64,000 nt of DNA from DATHRK01 sp035513295 (lineage in GTDB: Bacteria; Gemmatimonadota; Gemmatimonadetes; Longimicrobiales; RSA9): assembly GCA_035513295.1 (NCBI GenBank), contig DATKCH010000095.1:12799-76798 (forward strand), given 5' to 3'. Position numbers and translations under genes: made by a program. Positions 26,123-34,619 of this stretch are shown here, piece after piece (within the stretch, counting starts at the first letter, position 1; the number at the start of each line of letters is the position of its first letter). A model generated the notes under the pieces. It searched no databases and was not told where the DNA came from. It saw only the letters and a program-made list of their open reading frames with translations.

Positions 26123-26680
26123 ATGCGCTCGCCCAGCCTCCACGCCGTCGTGGCCGTGCTCGTCGCGGCGGCGGCCTGCGTACCGGCCGGCCCCAGGCGG
26201 GCCGGCGACGAAAGCGCGGCGCGCGCGGCGGCCGATTCCCCTCCGCGCGATCCCCCCCGACCCGCGCAGGCCGATCCCGGCGCCGCGCCGGCGACGCCAT
26301 CGGCCGGGCGCGACGCGCTGGAGATGGAGATGGCCGGGCTCGTCAACCGGCACCGCCTGGCGGCCGGATGCCCGTCCCTCGAGTGGGACTCGGAGCTGGC
26401 CCGCGTGGCACGGGCGCACAGCGCGTCGATGCGCGCCGAAGGATTCTTCGATCACGTGGATCGCGAGGGCAGGGACCCCTTCGCGCGGCTGCGGCGCGCG
26501 AACGTGGTCGGCTGGCGGGTCGCCGCGGAGAACATCGCGCTCACCCCCCGGCCGCCCGCGGACGTCCTCGGCATGTGGCTGCGCAGCCCCGGGCATCGCG
26601 CGAACCTCGAGAACTGCGATCTGACGCGACACGGCCTCGGCCGCGTCGAAGGGTTCTGGACCCACGTATTCATCGGTTGA
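26123..26680 (+). CDS. CAP/SCP-domain secreted lipoprotein
   Basis: 185-aa protein with a lipoprotein-like signal (VVAVLVAAAACVPAG), a Pro/Ala-rich linker, and a CAP domain at about residues 65-185: VNRHRLAAGCPSLEWDSELARVARAHSASM, FFDHVDREGRDPFARL, AAENIAL and WLRSPGHRANLEN. These His and Glu residues form the usual CAP cavity. Role of bacterial CAP proteins is mostly unknown. Two Cys may form a disulfide. Confidence 0.88.
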   Translation: MRSPSLHAVVAVLVAAAACVPAGPRRAGDESAARAAADSPPRDPPRPAQADPGAAPATPSAGRDALEMEMAGLVNRHRLAAGCPSLEWDSELARVARAHSASMRAEGFFDHVDREGRDPFARLRRANVVGWRVAAENIALTPRPPADVLGMWLRSPGHRANLENCDLTRHGLGRVEGFWTHVFIG

Positions 26681-26684
26681 ACGC

Positions 26685-26714
26685 TTGACGCTGCCGGGGC
26701 GCCCCGGGTAGCCT
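26685..26714 (+). promoter_or_regulatory. Predicted sigma-70 promoter with a palindromic spacer
   Basis: TTGACG (-35), 18-nt spacer, TAGCCT (-10), 45 nt before the antiporter gene. The spacer holds a perfect 14-bp palindrome CCGGGGCGCCCCGG (26694-26707), which could be an operator or a terminator stem of the preceding gene. Confidence 0.45.
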
Positions 26715-26758
26715 CTCCGCGCCCGGTACGCCCCGATCACACAGCTTCGGCGGCCACG

Positions 26759-28171
26759 ATGACCGATTTCGGCTGGATCGCGCTGCTCCCGCCGCTGCTC
26801 GCGATCGCGCTCGCGATCATCTCCCGGCAGGTCTACCTGTCCCTCGCCGCGGGCGTCTGGCTGGGGGGCGCGATCCTGGAGGGCTGGAACCCCTTCGCCG
26901 GGCTGGCCCGAGCGATCGACATGACGGTCGCCGTCCTCGCCGACGCCGGCAGCGCCCGCGCCATCCTTTTCACGCTGGTGATCGGCTCGCTCATCGCGAC
27001 CATCGAGACCGCCGGCGGCGTGCGCGGTTTCGTCCACGCGATCGAGCGCCGCGAGCTGATCACGAGCGCGCGCCGTGCCCAACTGCTGCCATACATCCTG
27101 GGCGTCCTGATCTTCATCGAGTCCAACATCACGGTGCTCGTGGCGGGCGCCGTCGGACGGCCGCTCTTCGATCGGTTCCGGGTTTCCCGCGAGAAGCTCG
27201 CCTACATCGTCGACTCCACCTCCGCCGCGGTGTGCATCATGATCCCCCTGAACGCGTGGGGCGCGTACGTCCTGAGCCTGCTGGGCGGCCTGGGCGTGGC
27301 CAACCCGCTCGCGACGTTCGTCCGGTCCATGCCGTTCAACTTCTACGCGATCGCGGCGATCGTCCTGGCGGGCATCGTCGTCTCGACCGGCTGGAACATC
27401 GGACCCATGCGGCGCGCGGAGGCCCGAGCGCGGGCAGGGAAGGTGCTATCGGAGGGCGCCGCGCCCATGGTCGACCCGGATGTGATCGCGCCCGAGCCCG
27501 ATCCCGGGGTGGAGCCCCGCGCGCGAAACATGATCCTGCCGATCCTGGGGATGGTGCTCATGATGCCCGTCGGCCTCTACGTCACGGGCGGGGGCGACCT
27601 GCGCGCGGGGTCGGGATCCACGAGCGTTCTGTGGGCCGTGATGTTCGGATTGGCCGTGGCCTGGGTGCTTCTGCTGGCGCAGCGGGCGATGCGGGTCCCC
27701 CGGTTGATGCAGGTCGCGCTCAAGGGAGCGGGAGGGCTGGTCCCGATGGCGACGGTCCTGCTGCTGGCGCTCGCGCTGGCCGCGGTGGCCCAGGCGCTCG
27801 GCACCGGCGCCTATGTGGCGCAGGTCGTGACCGGCCGCCTCGCCCCCGCGGCGCTGCTGCCGCTGATCTTCGTCGTGGCCGGATTCACCGCCTTCTCCAC
27901 CGGCACGAGCTGGGGCACGTTCGCGATCATGATGCCGATCGCCGTGCCCACCGCCATGACCATGGGACTGCCGGTCGCGCCGTTCGTCGCGGCCTCGCTG
28001 TCCGGTGGCATCTTCGGCGACCACTCCTCGCCCATCAGCGATACGACCATCATCAGCTCGATGGCGTCCGCGACCGACCACGTCGACCACGTGCGTACCC
28101 AGCTACCCTACGCCCTCCTCGCGGCCGCGTTCGCGGTCCTGGGGTTCGCCGTGGTGGGGGCGTCGATGTAG
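26759..28171 (+). CDS. NhaC-type Na+/H+ antiporter
   Basis: 470-aa ion transporter with about 11 transmembrane helices. The family's characteristic discontinuous helices are visible: FIESNITVLVAGAVGRPLFD, FTAFSTGTSWGTFAIMMPIAVP, and GGIFGDHSSPISDTTIISS. It exchanges Na+ (or another ion or small organic acid) for H+. A hydrophilic loop near residues 220-260 separates the two halves. Its stop is 3 bp from the stop of the convergent M1 peptidase gene. Confidence 0.9.
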   Translation: MTDFGWIALLPPLLAIALAIISRQVYLSLAAGVWLGGAILEGWNPFAGLARAIDMTVAVLADAGSARAILFTLVIGSLIATIETAGGVRGFVHAIERRELITSARRAQLLPYILGVLIFIESNITVLVAGAVGRPLFDRFRVSREKLAYIVDSTSAAVCIMIPLNAWGAYVLSLLGGLGVANPLATFVRSMPFNFYAIAAIVLAGIVVSTGWNIGPMRRAEARARAGKVLSEGAAPMVDPDVIAPEPDPGVEPRARNMILPILGMVLMMPVGLYVTGGGDLRAGSGSTSVLWAVMFGLAVAWVLLLAQRAMRVPRLMQVALKGAGGLVPMATVLLLALALAAVAQALGTGAYVAQVVTGRLAPAALLPLIFVVAGFTAFSTGTSWGTFAIMMPIAVPTAMTMGLPVAPFVAASLSGGIFGDHSSPISDTTIISSMASATDHVDHVRTQLPYALLAAAFAVLGFAVVGASM

Positions 28172-28174
28172 CCG

Positions 28175-30229
28175 TCAGGAACCCGCCGCCTCCCAGACGT
28201 TGTTGGATCGGTCCACGTCCGGCCACGCCAGCGCGGGCGCGGCCTCCACGCGCGTGACCGCGGCGCCGGGTCCGACGCGCAGCGTCGCGCTGCGATACCC
28301 CCGGAGCCACCGTTCCACGGGCACCGTGAGCTCCACGGTCGTGCCGTCCGCCCTGGTCACCGTGACGGGCGTCGGCAGGGGCGCGTCGCCGTCGTCGCGG
28401 ATCGTGATGGTCGCCGACCCGTCGGGCGCTCGCGTGACCGCCTCGACGGCGTGGTCGACCAGCCACGTCTCTTCGTAGAAGCTGCCCCAGAACCAGCCCA
28501 GGTCACGCCCGGTGACGTTCTCGACCGTGCGGAAGAAATCCCACGGGTAGGGGTGCTTGAAGCGCCACCGAGCGTGGAATTCGCGGTACGCCCGGTCGAA
28601 GTCCTCCTCACCCAGCACGCCGCGCAGCAGCGCGAGCAGCGTGGCCGGCTTGCGGTAGGACGCGGTGACGAAGCCGGGACCCGGGACGTGGTAGTCGGAC
28701 CGCGTCATCATCGACCCTTCGTGTCCGGCCAGCGCGACGTCGATGTAGTCGTCGCGGTCCGGCTGGTCGTGGTCGAGCCCGGGGTAGAAGTCCTTGCGGG
28801 ACTGGTTCTCGAGGAAGCTCGTCATGCCTTCGTCGATCCACGAATACCTCCGTTCGTCGCTGGCCAGCAGCATCGGCACCCACATGTGCGCGATTTCGTG
28901 CGAGGTGACGTTGTAGAGCGCGCTGTCCCCGGCCTCATTGTAGTCACCGATGATGGTCATCATCGGGAACTCCATGCCGCCGCCTATTATGCCGGCGCCC
29001 TCCACGATCGACATGTGTGGCCAGGGGTAGGGCTGGCCGGTGAAGCGCGAGTGGAAGGACAGCGAGTGCTGGGCGTAGCGCCACGCCTGCGCCCAGCGCG
29101 GTGCTTCCGCCCGCCAGATCGCGTCCACGCGTGCGTAGTCCTCGGACCCGTCCCCGTCCAGGTCCCCGATCGACGCGCGCGCGGCGTCCCAGTTCGAGGC
29201 GCGCGTGGCGCTGAACGCCACGTCCCTGACCGAGTCCGCGCGGAACTGCCACGTGAGCAAGCCGTCCGCGGACGCGACGGTGGCCGAACCGAAATCCCCC
29301 GTTCCGACCACGCGCACCACCCGATCGCTCGCGCCGGCCGCGGCGAGCCGGTCCAGCACGTGCGGCGCGAGCACGTCGTCGGGGTTCTGCAGCTCCCCCG
29401 TGCCCACCACCACCCAGTTCTGGGGCAGCGTCACGGAATACTCGAAGTCGCCGAAGCCCTGGTAGAACTCCGCCCCCAGGTATTGGTCGGCGGACCACCC
29501 CACGACGTCGTCGTAGACCGCCATGCGCGGGTACCAGTAGGCGACGAACAGGAGGTCGTCGCGACTCCAGCCCATGCGCCCCCCGATCCCCTGCCGCGGG
29601 ATCGTGAAGGCGTAATCGATCTCGATCCGGGCGGTGCCGCCGGAGGCGAGCGGCCGGGGCAGCCGGATCGCCATCACCGTTCCGTCCACCGCGTACGCCG
29701 GCTCGGCGCCGCTTGCCCGCCCCTCCGACAGCGCGCGACCGTCCACGACCACGCGCGTCAGCGAGACGCCCCCCGTCACCTCCAGCTCCTCCAGCCGGCG
29801 GGCGCCCTCTTCGTGCGCGTTCTGCGTAAGCTCGAGCACCACGCCGGGAAGGGCGTCCGGCGACCCGTTGTGGTAGTCCATGCGCAGCGAGGCTTCCAGG
29901 CGCTTGGAGTCCGGGTCGACCTGAACGTCGATGGAGTGGTCGGTCCACTGCTGCCAGTAGCGGCCCCCCGGGGCGCCGGTGGACGAGCGCGTGCCGCGCG
30001 TCTCGGCGGCGGCATAGGCCGGCGTAGGCGCCAGGGGGCGGGCGATCGGCCGGGGCGGGGGCCAGTCCGCCAGGGGCGCCGCTCCCTCGGCGTCCGGCGC
30101 GGGCGGCTCGGGCGCGCCGGTCGCGGCGCCGGCGCACGCCGCGAGGAGCACGGCCAGCGCAACCGGGGGTGCGCCAAAGATCGGGGGCGCGAAGCCCCGG
30201 GGGCGGGCTCCGGTCGGGGTCGGCGTCAT
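28175..30229 (-). CDS. M1-family zinc aminopeptidase, lipoprotein
   Basis: 684-aa gluzincin. Lipoprotein signal (VALAVLLAACAG), Pro-rich linker, N-terminal beta domain, then the M1 core: GGGMEFPMM (GxMEN equivalent), HEIAHMW at His444 and His448, and Glu467 after exactly 18 residues, then DEGMTSFLEN. A DLDGDGSED segment upstream of the core looks like a calcium-binding loop. It cleaves N-terminal residues from peptides outside the cytoplasm. ATG 30229 is preceded by GGAGAA. A TTGACA/TTGCAT promoter with 17-nt spacing lies 47-75 nt upstream. Confidence 0.92.
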   Translation of the reverse strand: MTPTPTGARPRGFAPPIFGAPPVALAVLLAACAGAATGAPEPPAPDAEGAAPLADWPPPRPIARPLAPTPAYAAAETRGTRSSTGAPGGRYWQQWTDHSIDVQVDPDSKRLEASLRMDYHNGSPDALPGVVLELTQNAHEEGARRLEELEVTGGVSLTRVVVDGRALSEGRASGAEPAYAVDGTVMAIRLPRPLASGGTARIEIDYAFTIPRQGIGGRMGWSRDDLLFVAYWYPRMAVYDDVVGWSADQYLGAEFYQGFGDFEYSVTLPQNWVVVGTGELQNPDDVLAPHVLDRLAAAGASDRVVRVVGTGDFGSATVASADGLLTWQFRADSVRDVAFSATRASNWDAARASIGDLDGDGSEDYARVDAIWRAEAPRWAQAWRYAQHSLSFHSRFTGQPYPWPHMSIVEGAGIIGGGMEFPMMTIIGDYNEAGDSALYNVTSHEIAHMWVPMLLASDERRYSWIDEGMTSFLENQSRKDFYPGLDHDQPDRDDYIDVALAGHEGSMMTRSDYHVPGPGFVTASYRKPATLLALLRGVLGEEDFDRAYREFHARWRFKHPYPWDFFRTVENVTGRDLGWFWGSFYEETWLVDHAVEAVTRAPDGSATITIRDDGDAPLPTPVTVTRADGTTVELTVPVERWLRGYRSATLRVGPGAAVTRVEAAPALAWPDVDRSNNVWEAAGS

Positions 30230-30275
30230 GGGTGTTCTCCTCGGAGTCTCGGTCGTCCCTGCCGTGCGCCCGTTC

Positions 30276-30304
30276 ATGCAATCGCGGGACCCGGCGCGTG
30301 TCAA
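30276..30304 (-). promoter_or_regulatory. Predicted sigma-70 promoter of the M1 peptidase gene
   Basis: On the minus strand perfect TTGACA (30299-30304), 17-nt spacer, TTGCAT (30276-30281). Confidence 0.5.
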
Positions 30305-30474
30305 CACGTCCCCCCTCCCCGCGGGCCGGCGATACGCGCCGCGCCCGTCCTCGCTGGGGGACGCACGCGCGACCCCATGGGGCGACAGGGATGCGCGATC
30401 CGCGCTCGCCGGAGCGACGGCTCGAGTCCGGCTTTGTGGCTCCGGGAAGGGGCAAAGGCCGGGACGGAAAGAGC

Positions 30475-30490
30475 TGGCACCGCCCTTGCA
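30475..30490 (+). promoter_or_regulatory. Sigma-54 (-24/-12) promoter of the OmpA-family gene
   Basis: TGGCAC-N5-TTGCA, a full match to the RpoN consensus with GG (30476-30477) and GC (30488-30489) 10 nt apart. It is 70 nt before the OmpA-family start, in the 330-bp divergent region between the M1 and OmpA genes, which otherwise holds no gene. Confidence 0.8.
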
Positions 30491-30559
30491 CCCGAAACGC
30501 CGCGGGGGGACGGATACGGGTGGGAAGCGCGAGAACCGAAACAGGGAGGATCGTCCGCC

Positions 30560-31234
30560 ATGATGAAGATGCGTAAGGCAGCGCCCACGGTAGCGTTGCT
30601 GATTCCGTTCACGCTTGCCGCGTGCGCGAGTATGAGCAACACCGAGAGAGGCGCGGTCATCGGGGCCGCGGGCGGCGCCGCCGTCGGCGGCGCGATCGGG
30701 AAGGCCACCGGCTCGACGGCGCGTGGCGCGATCATCGGAGCCGCGGTAGGCGGCGTCGCCGGAGCGGTGATCGGACGACAGATGGATCAGCAGGCGGAGG
30801 AACTCGCCGCCGACCTCGAAGGCGCGGATGTCGAGCGCGTCGGCGAGGGCATCCTGATCAACTTCCCGTCCGGTCTGCTGTTCGACTTCGACTCGTCGAA
30901 CCTGCGGGGCGCTTCGCGCGAGGATCTCGCCGACCTGGCGGCGAGTTTCAGCAAGTACGAGGGCCGCGAGCTCATGGTCGTCGGTCACACCGACGCCACG
31001 GGCACCGACTCCTACAACATGGACCTGTCGCGCCGTCGCGCGCAGGCGACCGCCGATTATCTGATGTCGCGCGGCGTGCCGTCCTCGCGCGTGCGCGTGG
31101 TCGGCCGCGGTGAGGAGGAGCCCGTGTCGGACAACGAGTCCGCCGACGGCCGGCAGCTCAACCGGCGCGTGGAAATCGCGATGTTCGCGACGGAGGAGTA
31201 CAGGCAAGAGGTGGAGCGCGAGCAGGGGCTGTAA
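30560..31234 (+). CDS. OmpA-family lipoprotein with glycine-zipper region
   Basis: 224-aa outer-membrane lipoprotein: signal ending TLAACAS, a glycine-zipper segment (GAVIGAAGGAAVGGAIGKATG... repeated twice), and a C-terminal OmpA peptidoglycan-binding domain (LFDFDSSNLRGASREDLADLA, VVGHTDATGTDSYNMDLSRRRAQAT, ESADGRQLNRRVEI). It likely ties the outer membrane to peptidoglycan. GGGAGGA precedes the ATG. A sigma-54 promoter lies upstream and a T-tailed terminator downstream, so it is a single-gene unit. Confidence 0.93.
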   Translation: MMKMRKAAPTVALLIPFTLAACASMSNTERGAVIGAAGGAAVGGAIGKATGSTARGAIIGAAVGGVAGAVIGRQMDQQAEELAADLEGADVERVGEGILINFPSGLLFDFDSSNLRGASREDLADLAASFSKYEGRELMVVGHTDATGTDSYNMDLSRRRAQATADYLMSRGVPSSRVRVVGRGEEEPVSDNESADGRQLNRRVEIAMFATEEYRQEVEREQGL

Positions 31235-31261
31235 AACGGGGTCCGCCCCGCTCGCAAACGA

Positions 31262-31300
31262 CCGGGGCGGCGGGAACATTCCCGCCGTCCCGGCGTTTTT
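31262..31300 (+). terminator. Rho-independent terminator after the OmpA-family gene
   Basis: 13-bp stem (31262-31274 with 31281-31293, one G-U pair), 6-nt loop AACATT, followed by a TTTTT run. Confidence 0.9.
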
Positions 31301-31491
31301 CCTGATATCTTCACTTCATCGAAGAACGGGGTCGTCTCCGTTCTAGCCGCGGCGTCGACCTGACGCCCGAGCGATAGGAGCGCGCGGGGAGAGCGTGCAG
31401 CTGGCGTGCTCCGATGACGACGTGGTGGGCGACCTGCACGGCGACCCATCGAGGGAAGCCCCTCACTGGAGTTCCGGGAGGGGCCTTTCTT
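31301..31491 (+). ncRNA. Possible small structured RNA between two terminator hairpins
   Basis: No ORF is supported. Several complementary pairs occur in order: AGAACGG/CCGTTCT (31323-31344), GTGCAG/CTGCAC (about 31395 and 31433), and GCCCCTC/GAGGGGC (31458-31464 with 31478-31484) followed by CTTTCTT, which looks like a plus-strand terminator. It may be a small RNA, or the last hairpin may simply end the convergent hydrolase gene. Confidence 0.25.
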
Positions 31492-32455
31492 CATCATCCC
31501 CAGCTCGTCGGCAGGGCCTCCCCAGGAACCCCACGAGTGCCGGATTGACGATGTCGGGCCGCTGCGCGTGCGGCACGTGCCCGGCGCCGCGGACGAGGAC
31601 GAACTCTGGGTCCAGGATCTCCCGCAGCCGGTCGCTCGCCGCGACCGGCACCGTCGTGTCCCGCTCCCCCCAGATCAACAGCGTCGGCTTGTCGTGGCGC
31701 GCGGCGGCCTCGAACAGGGGAAGCGGCTCGCGGCCGATGAAGTCGCGCGCGGTCGCTAGCAGAGCGCGCCGGAACCCGTGGAGCTCCGACTGGTCGCGGT
31801 ACGCCGCCACCCACCGGGAGAACCAGGGGGTGTCGCGCACGTCGCCATGCTGCCGGCGAAGCAGCGCCGGCACGAAGTGCACCGTCGCGAGGAACTCGCC
31901 CACGCCCCGGATCGCGAGCGGCCCGATCCGCCGGCGGACAGTGTACGGATCGATGAACACCAGGCGCCGTACGCGTTCCGGATGCCGGTCCGTGAAGCCG
32001 GCGGCGATGGCGCCGCCCATCGACAGACCCACGAGGTCCACCGGCGATCGGATGTCCAGCGCATCGAGCAGTCCGGAGAGCTGAGCCTCGAAGAGCTCTC
32101 GATCGTAGCTCGTCCTCGGCCGGTCGCTGTAGCCGCGGCCGTACAGGTCGTACCGGATGACCCGGAATCCCGACTCCGCGAGCGCCGGGACCGTCGCGTC
32201 CCAGATGTAGGCAGGCACGGAGAACCCGTGGATCAGGATCACCGGCTGGCCGGCGCGCGGACCCCGATCTTCGTAGTGGGTCCAGCCGTGCGCGAGCCGC
32301 TGGAACGATCCCGGGGCGCGGGCGCGGACCTCGCCGTCCAGGCGCCGCCGCTCCGGGTCACGGAGGCGCGCCGCCAGCAACGCGGCGATGCCCAGTCCAG
32401 CGGTCGCCGCCAGGAGCCACGTCACCCCCCTGTCGCTGTCGTCCGGTCCCGTCAT
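31463..32455 (-). CDS. Membrane-anchored alpha/beta-hydrolase
   Basis: 330-aa serine hydrolase with an N-terminal transmembrane anchor (WLLAATAGLGIAALLAARL). The fold's landmarks are ILIHGFSVPAYIWD (oxyanion), the nucleophile elbow VGLSMGGAIAAG, an acid in IWGERDTTVP, and the catalytic His in GAGHVPHAQRP. The closest style is haloperoxidase/epoxide-hydrolase-like esterases. Substrate unknown. Start ATG 32455. Confidence 0.88.
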   Translation of the reverse strand: MTGPDDSDRGVTWLLAATAGLGIAALLAARLRDPERRRLDGEVRARAPGSFQRLAHGWTHYEDRGPRAGQPVILIHGFSVPAYIWDATVPALAESGFRVIRYDLYGRGYSDRPRTSYDRELFEAQLSGLLDALDIRSPVDLVGLSMGGAIAAGFTDRHPERVRRLVFIDPYTVRRRIGPLAIRGVGEFLATVHFVPALLRRQHGDVRDTPWFSRWVAAYRDQSELHGFRRALLATARDFIGREPLPLFEAAARHDKPTLLIWGERDTTVPVAASDRLREILDPEFVLVRGAGHVPHAQRPDIVNPALVGFLGRPCRRAGDDEERPLPELQ

Positions 32456-32541
32456 CGCTCTCCTTCGCTGAGCGTCTGGCGCTCGGGCGCGGCGCGCACC
32501 AACTTCGCGCCCCGCGTCTCCTTCCAGAGGAGCGAGCGTCC

Positions 32542-32844
32542 ATGGATGTGCTGCCAGTCGCCGTCGTTCAGGCGGGTCCGGTCGTTTTCCAGCGAGATCC
32601 GACGCTGGAAAGGCTCGCCGGCCGCGTCGCCGAAGCCGCGGCGCTCGGTGCGCGCTTCATCCTCTTCCCCGAGGCGTTCGTGCCCGCGTATCCGTGGGGG
32701 CTGCGTTTCGGGACCCGCGTCGGCGGGCGTATCGAGGATGGCAGGAGAACATTCGAGCGCTACTGGGCGAACGCAATCGAGGTGCCGTCGCCCACTGTGG
32801 ACGAGAACGGCCGCCCGGCGGCGCGCTCGGCGGGCGCGCGGTGA
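32542..32844 (+). pseudogene. Truncated nitrilase N-terminus
   Basis: The first ~85 residues are a good nitrilase start: VAVVQAGPVVFQRDPTLERLA, ILFPEAFVPAYPWGLRFG, with the triad Glu at residue 44 and the GR..FERYW segment. After EVPSPTV the sequence becomes unrelated and ends at residue 100, so the catalytic Lys and Cys and about 220 residues are absent. The gene is cut off directly before the SDR gene whose GTG overlaps it. This looks like a deletion remnant rather than a functional enzyme. Confidence 0.75.
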
Positions 32845-33599
32845 GCGCGCTCGACGGACGCCTCGCCCTCGTCACCGGGGCCGGTCGCCGCGTCGGCCGC
32901 GGCATCGCGGTGGCGCTCGCCGGGGCGGGGGCCGACGTGCTCGTGCACTACCTCGACTCCGAAGACGGGGCGCAGGAGACCGCGCGCGCCATCCGAAACC
33001 TGGGTCGGTCGGCCCACACCTACCAGGCGGACCTGGCCGACCCGGGCGGGATCGACGCGCTGTTCGGAGCGATCGGCCGCGACCAGGGCAGGCTGGACGT
33101 TCTCGTCAACAGCGCGGCGTCTTTCGAGAGCGCGCCCTTCGAGGAGATCTCGGCGGGCGACTGGGACGAGGTGCTGGCGCTGAACCTGCGCGCGCCCTTC
33201 CTGTGTACACGCCACGCCGCGCCCCTGCTACGCAACGCCGCCGACGGCCGGCCCGGCGCGGTGGTCAACATCGCGGACCTGAGCGGCATCGTTCCGTGGC
33301 GCGGATTCGCGCACCACTCCACGAGCAAGGCGGGGCTCATCCACCTCACGCTCGCGGCGGCGAAGGAGCTGGGCCCCCGGATCCGCGTCAATGTCGTCGT
33401 GCCCGGCCCCATCCTGCCGCCTCCGGGAGAGGACCCCGAGAGCGAGGAGTGGCTTCGGCGCGGCGACCGCCTGCCGCTCCGGCGGACGGGCGATCCGGCC
33501 GATGTGGGAACTGCGGTCGTCTTCCTGGCGGCGAACGACTTCGTGACCGGCGAGACCCTCATCGTCGACGGCGGCGAGCACCTGCTCGCCGGACGCTGA
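32841..33599 (+). CDS. Pteridine-reductase-like SDR with Tyr-to-His active site
   Basis: 252-aa short-chain dehydrogenase. TGAGRRVGRGIA is the TGxxxRxG cofactor motif typical of PTR1/FolM-type pteridine reductases. The PTR1 catalytic Asp181-Tyr194-Lys198 correspond by spacing to Asp146, position 159 and Lys163, but position 159 is His instead of Tyr. It is followed by folB and folK, which supports a role in reducing dihydropterin or dihydrofolate (inference). GTG start overlapping the nitrilase fragment's end. Confidence 0.82.
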   Translation: MSALDGRLALVTGAGRRVGRGIAVALAGAGADVLVHYLDSEDGAQETARAIRNLGRSAHTYQADLADPGGIDALFGAIGRDQGRLDVLVNSAASFESAPFEEISAGDWDEVLALNLRAPFLCTRHAAPLLRNAADGRPGAVVNIADLSGIVPWRGFAHHSTSKAGLIHLTLAAAKELGPRIRVNVVVPGPILPPPGEDPESEEWLRRGDRLPLRRTGDPADVGTAVVFLAANDFVTGETLIVDGGEHLLAGR

Positions 33600-33681
33600 C
33601 GCGGGCGGACGGACCGTACGACCGGCAACCGTGCCCGCACGCCGGCGAGGGCACCGAAACCCAACCACGAGGAGCTGACCA

Positions 33682-34053
33682 GTGGGCGCCACCGACAGGA
33701 TCCTGATCAAGGATCTCCTCGCGCGCGGCATCATCGGCCTGAACGACTGGGAGCGCGAGAAGCGACAGGACATCCTGATCAACATGGAGCTTTACGTGGA
33801 CGCGCGGGCCGCGGCGCGCTCCGAGGACATCGCGGACGCGCTGGACTACCGTTCCCTGACCAGGGACGTCGTCGCGCACGCGGAGTCCGCGGGCCACCGC
33901 CTCGTGGAGACGCTGGCCCACGAGATCGGGCGCATCGCCGTCGTGGGCCACGGCGCGGAGCGCGCCGTCGTCCGCGTGGAGAAGCCCGGTGCCGTGCGCT
34001 TCGCCCGGATGGTTGGGGTGGAGGTCGAGCGTACGGCGGCCGACTACGACTGA
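33682..34053 (+). CDS. folB: Dihydroneopterin aldolase
   Basis: 123-aa tunnelling-fold enzyme of folate synthesis converting dihydroneopterin to hydroxymethyl-dihydropterin. ARGIIGLNDWEREKRQDILIN carries the conserved Glu, ALDYRSLTRDV is the substrate region, and Lys in RVEKPGAVRFA is the catalytic lysine. GTG start with GAGGAG upstream. It sits 43 bp before folK. Confidence 0.93.
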   Translation: MGATDRILIKDLLARGIIGLNDWEREKRQDILINMELYVDARAAARSEDIADALDYRSLTRDVVAHAESAGHRLVETLAHEIGRIAVVGHGAERAVVRVEKPGAVRFARMVGVEVERTAADYD

Positions 34054-34096
34054 GCCGGCGGCTCGCTTCCTTCGTCCGCGACCCGCCAGTCATCCC

Positions 34097-34612
34097 ATGG
34101 ACGCGCCTCGTTCCTTCCTGCTCGCCCTCGGCTCCAACATCGACCCGGAGCGGAATCTTCCGCTCGCGCTGTCGGAGCTGTCGCGGGTGCTTTCGGTGGA
34201 GTCCGTGTCAGCGGTGTACGAGACGGACCCCGTCGACGCACCCGGCACGCCACGCTTCCTCAACGCCGCCGTGGGGGTTCGCGCCGCCACGACCCCGCAT
34301 CGGCTCCGGGCGGACGTCCTCCGGCCGATCGAAGCGAGACTCGGGCGCGTGAGGACGGGCGATCCGAACGCCCCCCGCACCATCGACATCGACCTCGTGT
34401 TCGTCCCCGGACTCGTTCTGGAGGACCCGGCCTCGGGCCTCTCGCTGCCCGACCCGGAGATCGCGCGGCGCCCCCACCTGGCGCTGCCCGTCGCCGACAT
34501 CGCCGGCGAGGCGGTCCACCCGGTGCTGGGCGAAACGCTGGCGGCGATCGCGGCTCGCCTGAGCTCCCACGGCGCCTACCCGGTCAGGACGGACGTGGTG
34601 TTCAAGGTGTAG
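34097..34612 (+). CDS. folK: HPPK: hydroxymethyldihydropterin pyrophosphokinase
   Basis: 171-aa pyrophosphokinase, next step after FolB. ALGSNIDPERNL at the N-terminus, VYETDPVDAPGTPRFLNA, and the ATP/Mg signature APRTIDIDLVF near residue 93-104 are canonical. No folP is in the window, so dihydropteroate synthase is encoded elsewhere. ATG 34097. Confidence 0.95.
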   Translation: MDAPRSFLLALGSNIDPERNLPLALSELSRVLSVESVSAVYETDPVDAPGTPRFLNAAVGVRAATTPHRLRADVLRPIEARLGRVRTGDPNAPRTIDIDLVFVPGLVLEDPASGLSLPDPEIARRPHLALPVADIAGEAVHPVLGETLAAIAARLSSHGAYPVRTDVVFKV

Positions 34613-34619
34613 CGGCGAC

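Noticed and set aside
31395..31462. Short ORF with GTG start after GGGGAGAG
   Set aside because: Continues as an antisense frame through the hydrolase gene and has no recognisable domain.
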